DNA of 64,000 nucleotides from contig JAUFSD010000022.1 in NCBI GenBank assembly GCA_033030425.1, positions 620,001 through 684,000 of the forward strand, given 5' to 3'. This document shows, in pieces, positions 33,814-44,977 of this stretch. The translations under genes and the position numbers were made by a program. The first letter of the stretch is position 1, and each line of letters opens with the position of its first letter. The stretch comes from Verpa conica. Lineage: Eukaryota; Ascomycota; Pezizomycetes; Pezizales; Morchellaceae. The notes beneath the pieces were generated by a model. It made no database searches and was not told where the DNA came from. It was given only the letters and a program-made list of their open reading frames with translations.

Positions 33814-34971
33814 TTAACCAAGACATTTTCCTTTCACCTGATCCGAACCCTTTTGCCTTTCCCTTTTATCTTCCCTCAATCCCTTTCTCACCACCTGATG
33901 CTCTTTCCTACTCTGTTTTAAATCTTTCTCTCTCCTTTTTTTCTTCTCCTTCTTTCCCCTTCTCGGTATACCAGCTCTAGCATTAGCTTTATCCAAAACA
34001 TCAAAAGTACTCTTATGCGCAAACAGGTCAATACTATTCCTAACTCCAGAAGTAATTTCAGTCACCTTATGAGCAATAATAGCACCCATAAACATAAAGC
34101 CTTCACCAATTGATACCTGAACTCTCATTTTTAGCTGCCAAAGAATCAAATCCCCACCTGTAAAGCCATTACCATACGGTGCAACTGCATTATAGCTGCT
34201 AGGTAGATCCATCCAGTCTTGATGTGAAGCTGAAACATCACCTGTCTGTCCCCTATTAATACAGACTCCATGCCACGCACCAGCAACAGGCTTCAAAACC
34301 TCTCCTGATCTGGACTTGTACTTCAGCATCTGTTTAGTAACAGCTCCCGTAAGCCTAACATATTGCTCAGGATCCCTCATTCTCAGTTCATGAGACATAG
34401 CTTTAAACAATCCCATATTCTGAGCTAACCAAGTACCCGAAGCTGGCTGATCTTGATGCAACTCTCTAGTCTCCTTCATAACATGCATGTAATCAGCCCA
34501 GATACCATAATGTCTAGTATCAAAGACTCCACGAGCTTCAGGATCCCCTCCACCACCCCTTCTCCTAGGAGTTCTATCAGGCAGTAAAGTATCTGATTCC
34601 CTCAAAGTATTAAGAAGAGCTGACTCTATCTTAAACCTGTACCCTAAAACAACTCCCTCGGAGTCCCTAATCTCCAATGGTCCAAGAGAAGAAGGATAGT
34701 AAGAGAAAGTTCTAATAGCACCAGAATGTTCTGCAATAGATGCTAGCAGTCCTGTCTCCCCTCCATGAAATCTGTCATAGAGTTTAAAGTAGGTAATAGA
34801 TGATATAGCAACAACTTGGTTCTGCCTCGTAGCCATCCAATCTCTCCAGATTTTCTCCACTTCTGCCTCCAGAGAACTTCTTCTAGGCATAGGGTAAGGA
34901 AGACTTTGACGGGTGAAAGCACCACTCTCAATTAGGTGGAGAACTCTGGCAGGATAGGTACTAGAAGTCAT
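33814..34971 (-). CDS. 2OG-Fe(II) dioxygenase-like protein (intact), 385 aa
   Basis: A single uninterrupted frame. The C-terminal half has the layout of a double-stranded beta-helix dioxygenase: AWHGVCINRG, then H250-x-D252 in SASHQDWMD, a GGDLILWQL strand, the SIGEGFMFMGAIIAHK strand pair with distal His at 301, and Arg311 in GVRNSIDLF, the usual 2-oxoglutarate-binding position. Spacing resembles TET/JBP-type and related fungal enzymes, so a nucleic-acid or protein hydroxylase role is possible, but the N-terminal 230 residues (opening with GAFTRQSLPYPMPR) are not recognised. The C-terminal 60 residues are lysine/arginine-rich and may bind nucleic acid. A pseudogene copy with the same upstream repeats is at 24599-25919. 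The lack of introns and the tight link to repeats suggest a mobile or amplified gene. Confidence 0.5.
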   Translation of the reverse strand: MTSSTYPARVLHLIESGAFTRQSLPYPMPRRSSLEAEVEKIWRDWMATRQNQVVAISSITYFKLYDRFHGGETGLLASIAEHSGAIRTFSYYPSSLGPLEIRDSEGVVLGYRFKIESALLNTLRESDTLLPDRTPRRRGGGGDPEARGVFDTRHYGIWADYMHVMKETRELHQDQPASGTWLAQNMGLFKAMSHELRMRDPEQYVRLTGAVTKQMLKYKSRSGEVLKPVAGAWHGVCINRGQTGDVSASHQDWMDLPSSYNAVAPYGNGFTGGDLILWQLKMRVQVSIGEGFMFMGAIIAHKVTEITSGVRNSIDLFAHKSTFDVLDKANARAGIPRRGKKEKKKRREKDLKQSRKEHQVVRKGLREDKRERQKGSDQVKGKCLG

Positions 34972-35499
34972 GTCTTTTCTCTCCCGTCAGTTTATATTTT
35001 TTAAGGTAAAGCTAAGAAGATAAAAGATTAAATAGAGAGCAGGTAGCAGGTAGCAGATGCATGATTCCATCATACGTGGGCTTTTAAAACCTCTAGCAGG
35101 AGGGTATACGTCCACAGATCGAACAAGACGGGTGTTTATAATCTCTACCAGGAGGGCGCGTGAGCAGGTCACAGTTGCCAAATTTCAACTCCGAAGGAGC
35201 GGACCTTTATTTCCCGAGAAAGCTTTATCCCCACGGCAAGGGTGCAGAATAGGGCAGAGACTCGAGTCAGACTCAGAGTCAAAACCGTACCTGCGGGCCG
35301 AATTGCCACGCTTCACTGCTCTCTTCTTTCACGGAAAGAAGAGAAACTCCCTGTCAACCGTACATGTACGAGTCAATGCGGCCTAGGAGCGCTGCGTCTG
35401 TGAAGCGAACCGGGGGTGGGTTGCTAAACCCAATATCACACACATACACGCAAATAGAACACACAAAAGAAACTGACGAAAGAGAGCTGGGAACCAATC
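34972..35499 (-). other. upstream region of the intact dioxygenase-like gene
   Basis: No further gene is supported. On the minus strand a stretch near 35355-35375 (GTACGGTTGACAGGGAGTTT) resembles the stretch near 24284-24305 upstream of the pseudogene copy, so the 5' flank is shared between the two modules. Confidence 0.55.
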
Positions 35500-36422
35500 T
35501 AAATAACGGTAGTGAGAACTGGAGTGAGAGTGGGAGCGGGATGGAGGGCGGAATCAAGGGCGGAATCAAGGGCGGAATCAAGGGCGGAATCAAGGGCGGA
35601 ATCGAGGGCGGAATCGAAGGAAAGAACAAGATCAGGAGCGGGATTGAGAACGAGAACAAGGGCGGGAGCGGGAGCGGGAGCAGGATCGAGAACGAGAACG
35701 AATCGAGAGCAAGAACAGGAGCAATAAAGGGAGTGAGAATGGGAGCTGGAGCTGGAGCGTGAACTGGAAGAGGAACGCGTTGTCTCTCAAGGCGGGAAAG
35801 TTGTCTAATCACTATCTACATATGTATGGTCAGCGCAGGGACTCTATATCAATCGACATAAAGAGTGCTTACAGGCAAAGGTTCTCTCCCAGGGCACGAG
35901 AAAGGGAGTCGCTGTCCGGTCAAGGTCCAGAAAGGCAGAGGTTCGCTGCCGGGGCACGGGAGACAGAGAGTCGCTGTCTGGTTGAGGTCCAGAGGGGGTC
36001 TCTGCTGCAGGGGTTTGTTCCTAGGGGGGGTTGCTGCTGGGCGAAGCAGGCGCGCAGTCGAGGTCCGGTCGAGGTCCAGGTAGACAGAGGTTTGCTCCTA
36101 GGGGGGGGGGTTACTGCTGGGGAGAAGCAGGCACGCAGTCGAGGTCCAGAAAGGCAGAGGTTCTCTCCCAGGGCTCGAGAGACAGGGAGTCGCTGTCTGG
36201 TCGAGGTCCAGGTAGGCGGAGGTTCGCTGTCGGAGCAGGCAGGCAGGCAGGCAGGCAGTTGCTGTCCGGTCAAGGTCCAGGTAGGCAGAGGTTCGCTGTC
36301 AGAGCAGGCAGGCAGGCAGTCGCTGTCCGGTCGAGGTCCAGAAAGGCAGAGGTTCTCTCCCAGGGCTCGAAAGACAGGGAGTTGCTGTCTGGTCGAGGTC
36401 CAGGCAGGCAGTGGTTCGCTGT

Positions 36423-36461
<39 letters not shown>

Positions 36462-36671
36462 TCAGAGGTGGAGAGACGTCAGAAAAGGTGGCGAATGGAG
36501 GTCCCAATAGACAGCGAATGGAGGTCCTAATAGGTGGCGAAAAGAGGTCTAAGTAGACAGGGAATCGAGGCCAGCAGGGAGGTCGATATGGGGGTCGATA
36601 TGGAGGTCAGCGAAGCATGCAAATGACGTCTAAATGGGGGGGGTACTCACAAGCAGCAAATGCCAGTCGAC
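35500..36671 (-). repeat. GC-rich composite minisatellite, right (inverted) copy
   Basis: Arrays of GGCGGAATCAAG (35545-35620), CTGGAGCGGGAGC-like words (35650-35760), and units containing GTCGCTGTCCGGTCGAGGTC with runs of GCAG (35890-36470), then the GGTCGATATGGGGGTCG words near 36580. They mirror 22776-24010, including the outer edge TTTGCTGCTTGTGAGTACCC. Long open frames within are artefacts of the repeat. Confidence 0.85.
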
Positions 36672-38106
36672 CTAACTCTGCCCCGCCCCCCAATCCCGAT
36701 CCTTTGGATCATCCGCAGGACTCTGGGTTCTCGACTTCCGCGCCTCCTCCACCACAGGGGGTGCGCTCTCTATACCCACATCCTTCCTCTGCTCCCAACG
36801 CCTAGCAGACCTGAGGGGCCTTAGATACCTTGCTAGCTTATCGTGTAGGTACTGATACGGAATCTCGCAAGTTTTTTGCTTAGCATCATTTGGAATCTCG
36901 CCCCCAAGCAGCTTATCCCATGTAAGTTTAAGTGACCCGCTTGGCTTAGTAAGCCAAAACTCCTAGTAACATTTAGCTAGGGGCGAGCAAAGAGGGACGT
37001 TCATACTTACAAGGTCTGAAACAATCTCCTCAATACCCCAGACAGTACCGGAAGGATGTTCTGTAGAGGGTTTGAGTTTGGTTGTATACACATATATAGA
37101 ACCGTATTCATACTGACCCCGGGGGGGTTCAGGTAGTGACGAGACAGGGGGAGAGCTTGCTTTAGCGACAGGTACATCGTCTTCAGTTTCTTCTTCGTGT
37201 CGCGCAAAGGGCCCACTGGCCTCAGACCGTCCTCGTTTATTCTTTACTGAGGATTCAGAAGCAGACAAGCGTTTTGTTGGGCGGTTTCCTGGTCCTGATA
37301 TAAATGATAATAACGAACTTAATTTGATCTTTTGAGCCGAGTAAGTACGGGCGTAGCTTGCCCCTCACACTATCCAAGGTTTGAGAGACTGCCACCTCGC
37401 AGACAATGAATGGAACCTCAAATCCCTCAAGGATCAGACAGTTATCAGGCATGAATGTATACTTTATACCGTCAAGCACGAGACTAATGTCTATAAGAAA
37501 GGAATAATGAGAACTGAAGATGACGGATACAGAAGATTGCAAAGAGCTGAACGCACCCTTTGACTTTCCCGCCCCAATAATATCAATATCGGGCCACTCG
37601 TCCCAGTAAAAGCCACCGTTATATATCTGGATGCGTACATGGTCAAGAAATCCAGAATAAATCTCATGGATATGAGAAGGGTAGGTAATAATGAGACTAC
37701 AGTCCGCAAAATAATAGTTTAACTTAGACGCCTTACATGCGCTAAAAGGGGGGGCGTCCATATCCATCATCTTCTTAATAGCTTCGTATTCAGTAGGCAA
37801 AACATTATCTAAGGTAATCTCCAGGGGAGCTCCGTTAAAAAGATAATCAGCGGTGAATACGCTAGACGGAGCTCCTTCATCAATGATTTTGAGAAAATCT
37901 TTGACCCGGCGCAAGGGTATGGGCTCATTTGTGGGGGATGGTTGCGTAAGAGGAAGTGCGGAGGAAGAAAGTTGCGGGCTGGGAGAAAGTCTGATGGCGC
38001 GTTTAGATTCACTCCTTGCTTGTGCGCTTGGAGATTTTGACAAGATCTCAATACGAGATTTGCGGTATTTATATCGACAACCTTCGAAAGAATAGGTGGT
38101 GGCCAT
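36672..38106 (-). pseudogene. restriction-endonuclease-like (PD-(D/E)XK candidate) gene with one frameshift
   Basis: Exon 37255-38106 region, then 37011-37268 in the next frame, a 48-nt intron (36963-37010, GTAAGT...ACTAG) and a last exon 36672-36962 ending in TAG. The N-terminal part has WDEWPDIDIIGAGKSKG and EVPFIVCEVAVSQTLDSV followed by strand KFVIIIYI; an acidic residue before a short strand and EVxxSQ before a helix recall a fungal family with a restriction-endonuclease-like fold. The C-terminal part, past a Pro/Ser linker, is unrecognised. The frame shifts by one base near 37265-37300, where no intron of normal size fits, so it is either a recent pseudogene or contains a sequence error. 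Function unknown. Confidence 0.5.
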
Positions 38107-38408
38107 GATGGAGATTGAGGTTGGAGGTGACGTTGCTCGGGAACCCGCACTGGGCCCTGCCGCAGTTATTTTAGCCTATTTAAGAATATGTTTGTGGTTT
38201 AGGGCTTAGGGTAGTTCATGGATCTTACTCACACAGTCTGCGTACCCTGCTTCATCCCCTGCCTCATTCCCTGCCTCAAACAACGACACTCCATGAGCGA
38301 AATGGTATCTCAATAAAAAAGTTTTAGTTGTTTTCACTTCTCTTGCCAAAAAAATACATGATCAATCCCCCAACCCATATCAGTGAATGCAGAACGGTAA
38401 AGAGCCTA

Positions 38409-38690
38409 CAAAGCCCACCAACTCAGTTTCCCAACGATAAGTCTTTCAGACTGAAAGACAGCCTGATGTAAGCTCTGGACCTTGCCTTTCACAACAACAC
38501 CTGACCTAAGTAGAGCAGCTACAGTAGCTGCTCCCACACCATGCCGTGTAGCCTTTACCCAACCGTGACGGCGTCCTCTTCTTACTAGAGCTGTCTCAAT
38601 GCTACCGCCAGCGTGGGTTAAAAGCTTTAGGACATAGACTCGGCCGAGCTGGGGTTCTGACGTAAGGTGGTTCCCACTCTGTATGTATGA
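38409..38690 (-). other. open frame without start codon, about 85 codons
   Basis: On the minus strand a frame from about 38690 to a stop at 38409 reads with a gene-like composition (QLGRVYVLKLLTHAGG, then VVVKGKVQSL). It could be a last exon of the small frame upstream (38729-39166), but no convincing intron joins them. Reported because it is not obviously repeat-derived. Confidence 0.25.
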
Positions 38691-38728
38691 TCTCAGCCCT
38701 TTTCAATATATTATTAGCGATCATAAAG

Positions 38729-39166
38729 CTAACTTAAGGAATAGAGTCTTATACAGAAGAACTTTATTTGTCTATTTGTTCGGTAATAACTGGAGTCTAC
38801 GAGCTGAGACACCAAATCTAGATTGATCTGTTGCAGATGCGGTACTACCGAGTCCATAGCTTCATTGAGGCTATCCGGTATGATGACTTCTTCTGATACG
38901 GAAGCCTCTTCTGGTAAGGCTGTGATACTCACTCCAGGCCTTGAGGTCGGAGGAGAGGACGAACCCCCAAGTAGAAGATCAGTAATGTATTGATCTGTGT
39001 TTTGCTCGGGCTCGCTAGAGGGAGCCTGCGCTTCATAGTCCGAAGGGGAATCCAAGGGCTGGAGCTGAGCAGAAGGAGGCAGGGGCTCACCCCCTTCAAA
39101 AGGGTGGAGATAGGAAGGAATAGAAGAGAGAGGGGCCTGGAAGTGCGCATGAGACGAGGCATTCAT
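38729..39166 (-). CDS. hypothetical protein, Pro/Ser-rich, 145 aa
   Basis: An open frame with a plain start and acidic, Pro/Ser-rich composition, ending in a short amphipathic stretch (HLQQINLDLVSQLVDSSYY). No family is recognised. It lies between the endonuclease-like gene and the Plavaka element. The true 3' end may continue through an intron into the open frame at 38409-38690. It could also be a chance frame. Confidence 0.35.
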   Translation of the reverse strand: MNASSHAHFQAPLSSIPSYLHPFEGGEPLPPSAQLQPLDSPSDYEAQAPSSEPEQNTDQYITDLLLGGSSSPPTSRPGVSITALPEEASVSEEVIIPDSLNEAMDSVVPHLQQINLDLVSQLVDSSYYRTNRQIKFFCIRLYSLS

Positions 39167-39995
39167 TGTGAAAACTAGGTCAAATTATTCTCGGTACTGG
39201 TGAGAGTACGAGTAGGTAGGATTCGGATGGGCTGGGGGAGGGTCTATGCTTTAATACCCGCATCAAATTGGAACCCAAGCTCGTATACTGTTCTGGACTT
39301 TGTCCTTTGTAGGCCCCAGAAATACTTTATGTCTTTGAGTATAAGCTTCCGCCCTGTTCTGCAGCATATTAAGGCACTCAAAGTCACAATACAGAAATGA
39401 TACACGAAGATTGTTATACTTGCATCGACGCCACTACAAATGCGTCAGACTTCTAACATTTAATTCCTAATCTGTGTGGATGTCAAATGCAGTCGGAAAA
39501 AGCAGAAGCCCGGTATTACCGAATGCGGTAATGACTGTAGCGAGGGCTGAGAATACACGGACTGTCCGGGTGCGCCTTAAGACTATCCGCGTTCTTTTGC
39601 TTTTATCAAGACCTTGGGCCACTTACCTTTATGTGGAGATTCCTTCTCTCGACCACATCGTCTTGCGGACTTCCTGCGGTACCGTTAGAATGACTGTAAT
39701 GGGCTCCCTCTTATGGTTAGTCCATATGAATACTGTCGTTCTATTTCCCTTTACTCCCACATGTCAACTCATTATCCCAGCTAATACTATTTTGTTTGGG
39801 ATATCAAATGAGCTCCCAGCCAACCCCTCCAACTGCGTAACCCTTTACCTACTCATACTCATAATTTAGGGAATATTTCAGTTAATCGGCAGTCGGAAAA
39901 TAAAACCTTCTCAAGTATCTTTTGTGATCCTATATATATCCGTGTATATCCCAGGGAGAGAGAAACCCTAGCAGCACTACAAACACCACCGCATA
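39167..39995. other. non-coding, left flank of the Plavaka element
   Basis: No gene is supported; the longest frame (39474-39869, plus) has no recognisable motif. The word GGCAGTCGGAAAA recurs at about 39486 and 39889. The left end of the Plavaka transposon should lie here but was not identified. Confidence 0.4.
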
Positions 39996-40614
39996 ATGCT
40001 ACCTAAGAGTTTCTGCCCCTATTGTGCAAGAGGTTTCCGAACACATCGGGGACTAAATGTACATATCTCGACATGTATTCACAGCATACCAGTTCTATCC
40101 AATTCTGAATTATCAGAACCGCCGCCGCCCGTTCCCGATCCATTCCCAAGCCCAAACAGTATGTCTATACTAGTTATGCCTTGACCTAACAGTTGGCTGA
40201 CTTTAGCCTTAGTTCATCAAAGCGACTTTAGAGCAGATACACCGCCATGGGACCCAACATACTGCCACCCTGAGCCAGTGGACTCTGATCTGACATGTAC
40301 TGCGGATCCTACTTGGACAGTACGTTTTAGGGATGTGCACAGTCCAAATTCAGCAGGGAGAACATATGGTGCTATAGAGGTCTACTCTAAGTATAAAAGT
40401 CCAGATTGGAATCCTTGGAAACCCTTCCAGAACGCAAAAGACTATGAGCTAGCAAAATGGTTTGTCGATTCGAATACCACAAAGACGGCGGTGCAGGACT
40501 ACATGGAGTGTGGACTTGATGGCGATACGTGCCAAAGCTTCCAATCTGCAGATGACCTGTGGGCCCTGCTCGAGTGGTGCGAATATGGAGTAGGGCCGGA
40601 AAGCTGGACGGTGG

Positions 40615-41230
40615 TATGAAGAATAGCGGAGTAACAGCTTAGGACGCAAGTCCTAATGGTATAACTCTACAGGTACGATGCACAGAAAGAAGCGTAAAGC
40701 CAGTGATTGGGTAGTAGCAACAGAATAAACTATTACTATAAAGAATAGGCAAGTGAGAAGTCTGAGCATGTAATACCAAACAAGATAGCGTAGTAGATTG
40801 GTGTCTATGTCTAGAGAATTACTGTTCCAGAAAGAGGGAGAACGGCCCACTATTTATACAGAAAAGTCCTTTATTCTCCAGCCGAGATAACTATGTGAAA
40901 ACCGAGGTGGGAACGCCGTTTGACCCTGAAAACCGTAACAAAGTAAAGGTAACCAAAAGAAATGAGTAATACAATGCTTGTAAGCGAAATGGTGTGTTGA
41001 GTAAACATAAATGAGCGCAACAAAATATGACTCATAACAAATGGCGCAATACATGTGAGTAATAAGGTATGCGACCTTTCGATAAACATTAATAGTTATG
41101 TAAAAATGTAATAAATGTAAAAATGTATCAAGAAAACAATCAGAACTGTCATCGTAATGAAATGTAGCGAATGGAGATGAAATATTATACAAACAAGGAA
41201 AGACAGACTGAGAATCTCGAAAAAATAACA
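40615..41230 (-). repeat. solo LTR of the copia family in a Plavaka exon
   Basis: 616 bp with the 5-bp duplication GGTGG (40610-40614 and 41231-41235). Removing the LTR and one duplication restores the transposase frame (SWTVEDIYGGKL). The second base of one end has mutated (TG to TA). Confidence 0.96.
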
Positions 41231-42916
41231 GGTGGAAGATATCTACGGAGGGAAGCTGTTCAAACGAGACATTTTAGAGTGTATTTGCCTATTGCTATCA
41301 CATCTACTATTTTGTGAGGATATGGATTACAAGCCCGTGAAGATATATGACTCTCAGGGCGAAAGAATCTATAACGAAATTAATAGCGGAGACTGGTGGT
41401 GGGAGACACAGGTGCGTATGGTACTGGGATTGCCGTAAGATTATGCTAACTGTGAGTTTTGTGTAGGAGCGTATACCAGACGGTGGGACTGTTATACTGG
41501 TATTATGTGCATCTGATAAAACCCACCTCACGGACTTTTCCGGAAACAAAGCAGCATGGCCACTTTATATAAGCGTTGGCAATATCCACAAAGATATCCG
41601 CCGACAGGCATCTAAAAGGGCTTGGATTATGGTAGCTCTTCTTCATGTACCACCAAAAACTCCGGAGAAAGGCGAAATCCATGACACATGGCACTACGCT
41701 GTCCAACGGGTGCTCGAGCCCTTGAGTCAATTAAACATATTAGAAGTTGGAATCCCCATGAACTGCTCAGATGGGCAACGTAGATATTGTTATTCTGTTC
41801 TCGCTGCCTGGATTGCCGATTACCAGGAACTTGTTATCCTCACCTGCATTAAATACGGAAGTTGTCCAATGTGTGAACTAGCCCCCAAAGAACTAGGACA
41901 TGAGTTCAAAGATAGGGAATCTCGGATCGTATCCGGAGTCACTCCAAATGTCGACAAATATAGGGAACTCGTACAGTCCGCGAACAGTCTAGAGGATTTA
42001 TGCGGACGGTTCGCGGAACCCATTGCAAATACCTTCTGGGACTATCTGCTATGTAACCCTTACAAGCTATGGCAACCAGATTGGTTGCATCAGTTTATGC
42101 TCGGGATTTTCAAGCATCTCATGAGTTGGATCATCGCGTTTCTTAAGAGGGAGGGCCTATTCGTTCGATTTAACAACAGATTCAAAAATATGCCCAATTA
42201 CCCTGGATTTTTACCCTTCAAGAGAGGATACGAGGACGTTAGCCAGTGGAAAGGCAAAGAAATGAGAACAATGCTCCGATTTCTGCTAGTGTGTCTAGCA
42301 CCACTCCTCATTAGTTGTACGAAGTGTAGACAGAACGCGGATCGTGTGAAGGTCATGCAGTGCGTACGTGCGATGTGCGAGTTCATGATCATTCTTTCCC
42401 AGCGAAGCCTATCGGAAAGAACCTTATGGTGGCTACATAAGAGGCTAATAGTCTTCCATCAGACGAAATCAATATTCCGACAGTTTCGCCAGACGCCTGC
42501 TCGGAGGAAGCAAGTCATCAAAAGTTTGGAAGTGCTTGTCCGCAGGCGGTCTGAGGCTGGACGACCAATGACTATGGGTCAAATCAAACAAGCGCGCCGT
42601 GCACTTGAGCTAAAAATCAACAATTTTTCCTTTATCAAAATGCACCTGCCAGCCCATATAACTGATTGCATCCAGTACATGGGCTCGCCAGACAATTTTA
42701 GTACAGATATCTCAGAGTTGCTACATATTGAAAATGTAAAGGAGGCGTATCAGGCGTCAAATAGAGTGGACTATGAAAAGCAAATGCTTCTATGGAATGA
42801 TCGGAGGTTAAACCTAGCGTATATGGATCAAACACTGAAGTTTCTTGCTTTAAAAGGTTACTATGAGGCAGAAAGTGCACGTGTGCTACAACTTAGGGAC
42901 CCTGGCGGTGAGTGCG

Positions 42917-44076
42917 TGTTGTAGGCACCTGATAAGAGGAGTATTTCTGGGAACCATGAAGACCACTTGTTTGACTATCTAGGTAACTAAAGTCCTTGTT
43001 CGTTTCTTGAGATACGTAATAGGGGTTTTGGGGAGAAGCGCGTGTGAATATTATTGCTGGCGGCTATCTCCTGCAGGGCGCCCCACTGTGCCACCCACCG
43101 GGTGCTGGAGGGGGCCCCTCAGAGTTGCTGTAAACGCATAGTAAAAACACAAGCTTTGGACCCCAAAAATAACCCCTGGAGCGTCAGGAAAATTTGTCCG
43201 TCCGAATCAAATCCGGAGGGTATATGAGAGGGCATGATTTGGAGCTGACTGGTGAAAGAATCGAGGAAATCGTATAAGAACTGACGGAGTTGTGCCCTCC
43301 GCCAGTCGGGGCATGTTTCTTGACAAACTAACGGTATGGAGGAAGGCCCCGCTTCCCAGTACTGCTTGTTGATTAGTACCAAAGAGCTTTGGTGACTCTC
43401 TGCCACGAGGGAACATGCAAGGACGGAACAGATACGGTGGTTAGTACACTTATCGGCCTGTCTGCAGAGTACAGATTGGTTCACTAACAGCTTTACATGA
43501 TTGCATTACTCTAGTACACCTTCAGGCTTGACTAGAATAGACGATAGGGCCGGGACAAAGTGCTTGGACTGGTCAGGATTTGTATAAGTATGGGGGGAAT
43601 GTATTTGTATTGGCGTTGATACTGTGTTGTAAGATTTGTATTATATGGTGTGATTGCTTGGCGGGTTTTCAGGGTCTTCGGGGGTTCCCAGGCGTTTGAA
43701 TTAGGATTTAGAATAAATCCAAGAGCCCAAACCGCGGCATATAAAATAGTCGGCAGATTTGTCTCTTTACTAGAACATCAACGGGAAGAACGAGTCTTAT
43801 CAATATATTTGAACCTATCGAACTACCTTTACCTTATAACTTTATTACCAACGCTTGCTTGTGACTTTCGAAACTTCAACTGAACAATTTTCCGCGCTAT
43901 CCAACTAACTCTAGTGAGTCTTGACAATATCGTAGTTCATAACTCTCTTGTGCGATTTAAAAGAACAACTACTACCGTTGACTGAGGAGACCTTGGTAGT
44001 GGGTATTTTATACCTTCGAACTGAACTCTAAGCTTGACGGGGCGTAGCCTGGACAATTGTATAGGCCAGTTTTACA
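42917..44076 (+). repeat. solo LTR, family 2, inside a Plavaka intron
   Basis: 1,160 bp, TGTTGTAGGCACC...GGCCAGTTTTACA, with the 5-bp duplication GTGCG (42912-42916 and 44077-44081). It sits nine bases after the donor site of the intron that runs to 44123. This copy defines the ends of the family. Confidence 0.93.
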
Positions 44077-44977
44077 GTGCGCTACCTAAGCTAATTTGAC
44101 GGGTTTCATATACTAATCAAAAGTAGCTCAAAAGCTGAACACGAGGATTAGGTGCCTTAAACATCATGTAGCGCAAGACCCAGGGCATACAGCTAACGTA
44201 CCAATGGATATACCTTATACACCTGCTCTGCGTTAGCTATCTCTGCCTAGACTAGCTGGACCAATTAAAGGAATGAAATTGATTTCTTTGGCTCAAGCCC
44301 AGCTCATCTTCAGTATCAAAGACCTAGCGTTGTGCTTTAAGGACAGACTTGCCAAAGAATGGGGCCTAGATCTTTTTAAGGCTATCTGCGGAGAGGACGT
44401 AGACTATCCGCAGCGTACACAGATCCGAATTTACAACTCCGTGGCATACTTCTACCAGCCATTTCAGAGACCCCTAGATGTTGAGAAGCAGTTATTGAGA
44501 TGTGCCCCCTAGTAGCGGAATAGCGGTGAACTTCACTACAGTATATGGACGCAGTGCTCGGAGTCCTGTACCCAAGATACATTTCAAGGACGAAAAGCGG
44601 CAATTCCGTTGCTTTACTTCAGCTACGTGCCACCAGTGTCGGCTCTACTAATAAAAAACGCAGCCGCCCAAATTAAGACCGATATTATCAAAACGGCGAA
44701 AAATGGACGAATTAAATACACCCTTGTACCGTCCTCGATCGAACTTGCCATGATACTCGAAACAAATTATTGTAAGCCGAGCGGGCTACCGGATAAATAT
44801 CACGGATGCGTAGAAGTTGAAGAGAACCCAAAAGATAGATATGTCACGACTGTAGCTAGTATAGAGGGGCCTGTACACTTAGTACCAGAACAGGAGTGTA
44901 AGGCAGCTACCGGCAAGTCAAAGGTGTGGTTAGTAAATAACCATATAGATATGGATACATATTATTCTGTATATTAG

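Larger units (their letters stand above)
39996..44977 (+). pseudogene. Plavaka-type (CACTA-like) transposase, interrupted and decayed
   Basis: Exons traced: 39996-40158 (C2H2 finger, CPYC...HISTCIH), 40207-40614 joined across a solo LTR to 41236-41411, then 41467-42907, then from 44124 on. Introns: 40159-40206 (GTATGT...TTTAG), 41412-41466 (GTGCGT...GTGTAG), and 42908-44123 (GTGAGT...TACTAATCAAAAG), the last holding a second LTR. The core reads CASDKTHLTDFSGNKAAWPL, YISVGNIHKDIRR, ILTCIKYGSCPMC and PDWLHQFMLGIFKHL, all hallmarks of the Plavaka family of fungal DNA transposons. After 44124 there is a premature stop at 44234, a frameshift near 44512 and another near 44620 before a C-terminal tail (VHLVPEQ, DMDTYYSVY). 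Not functional. The element's termini were not found. Confidence 0.85.

Noticed and set aside
35759..36556. 265-aa and 195-aa overlapping frames on opposite strands
   Set aside because: Mirror image of the left minisatellite; same reasoning as at 22945-23771.
39474..39869. 131-aa plus-strand frame
   Set aside because: No motif, unusual composition and located in the presumed flank of the Plavaka element.
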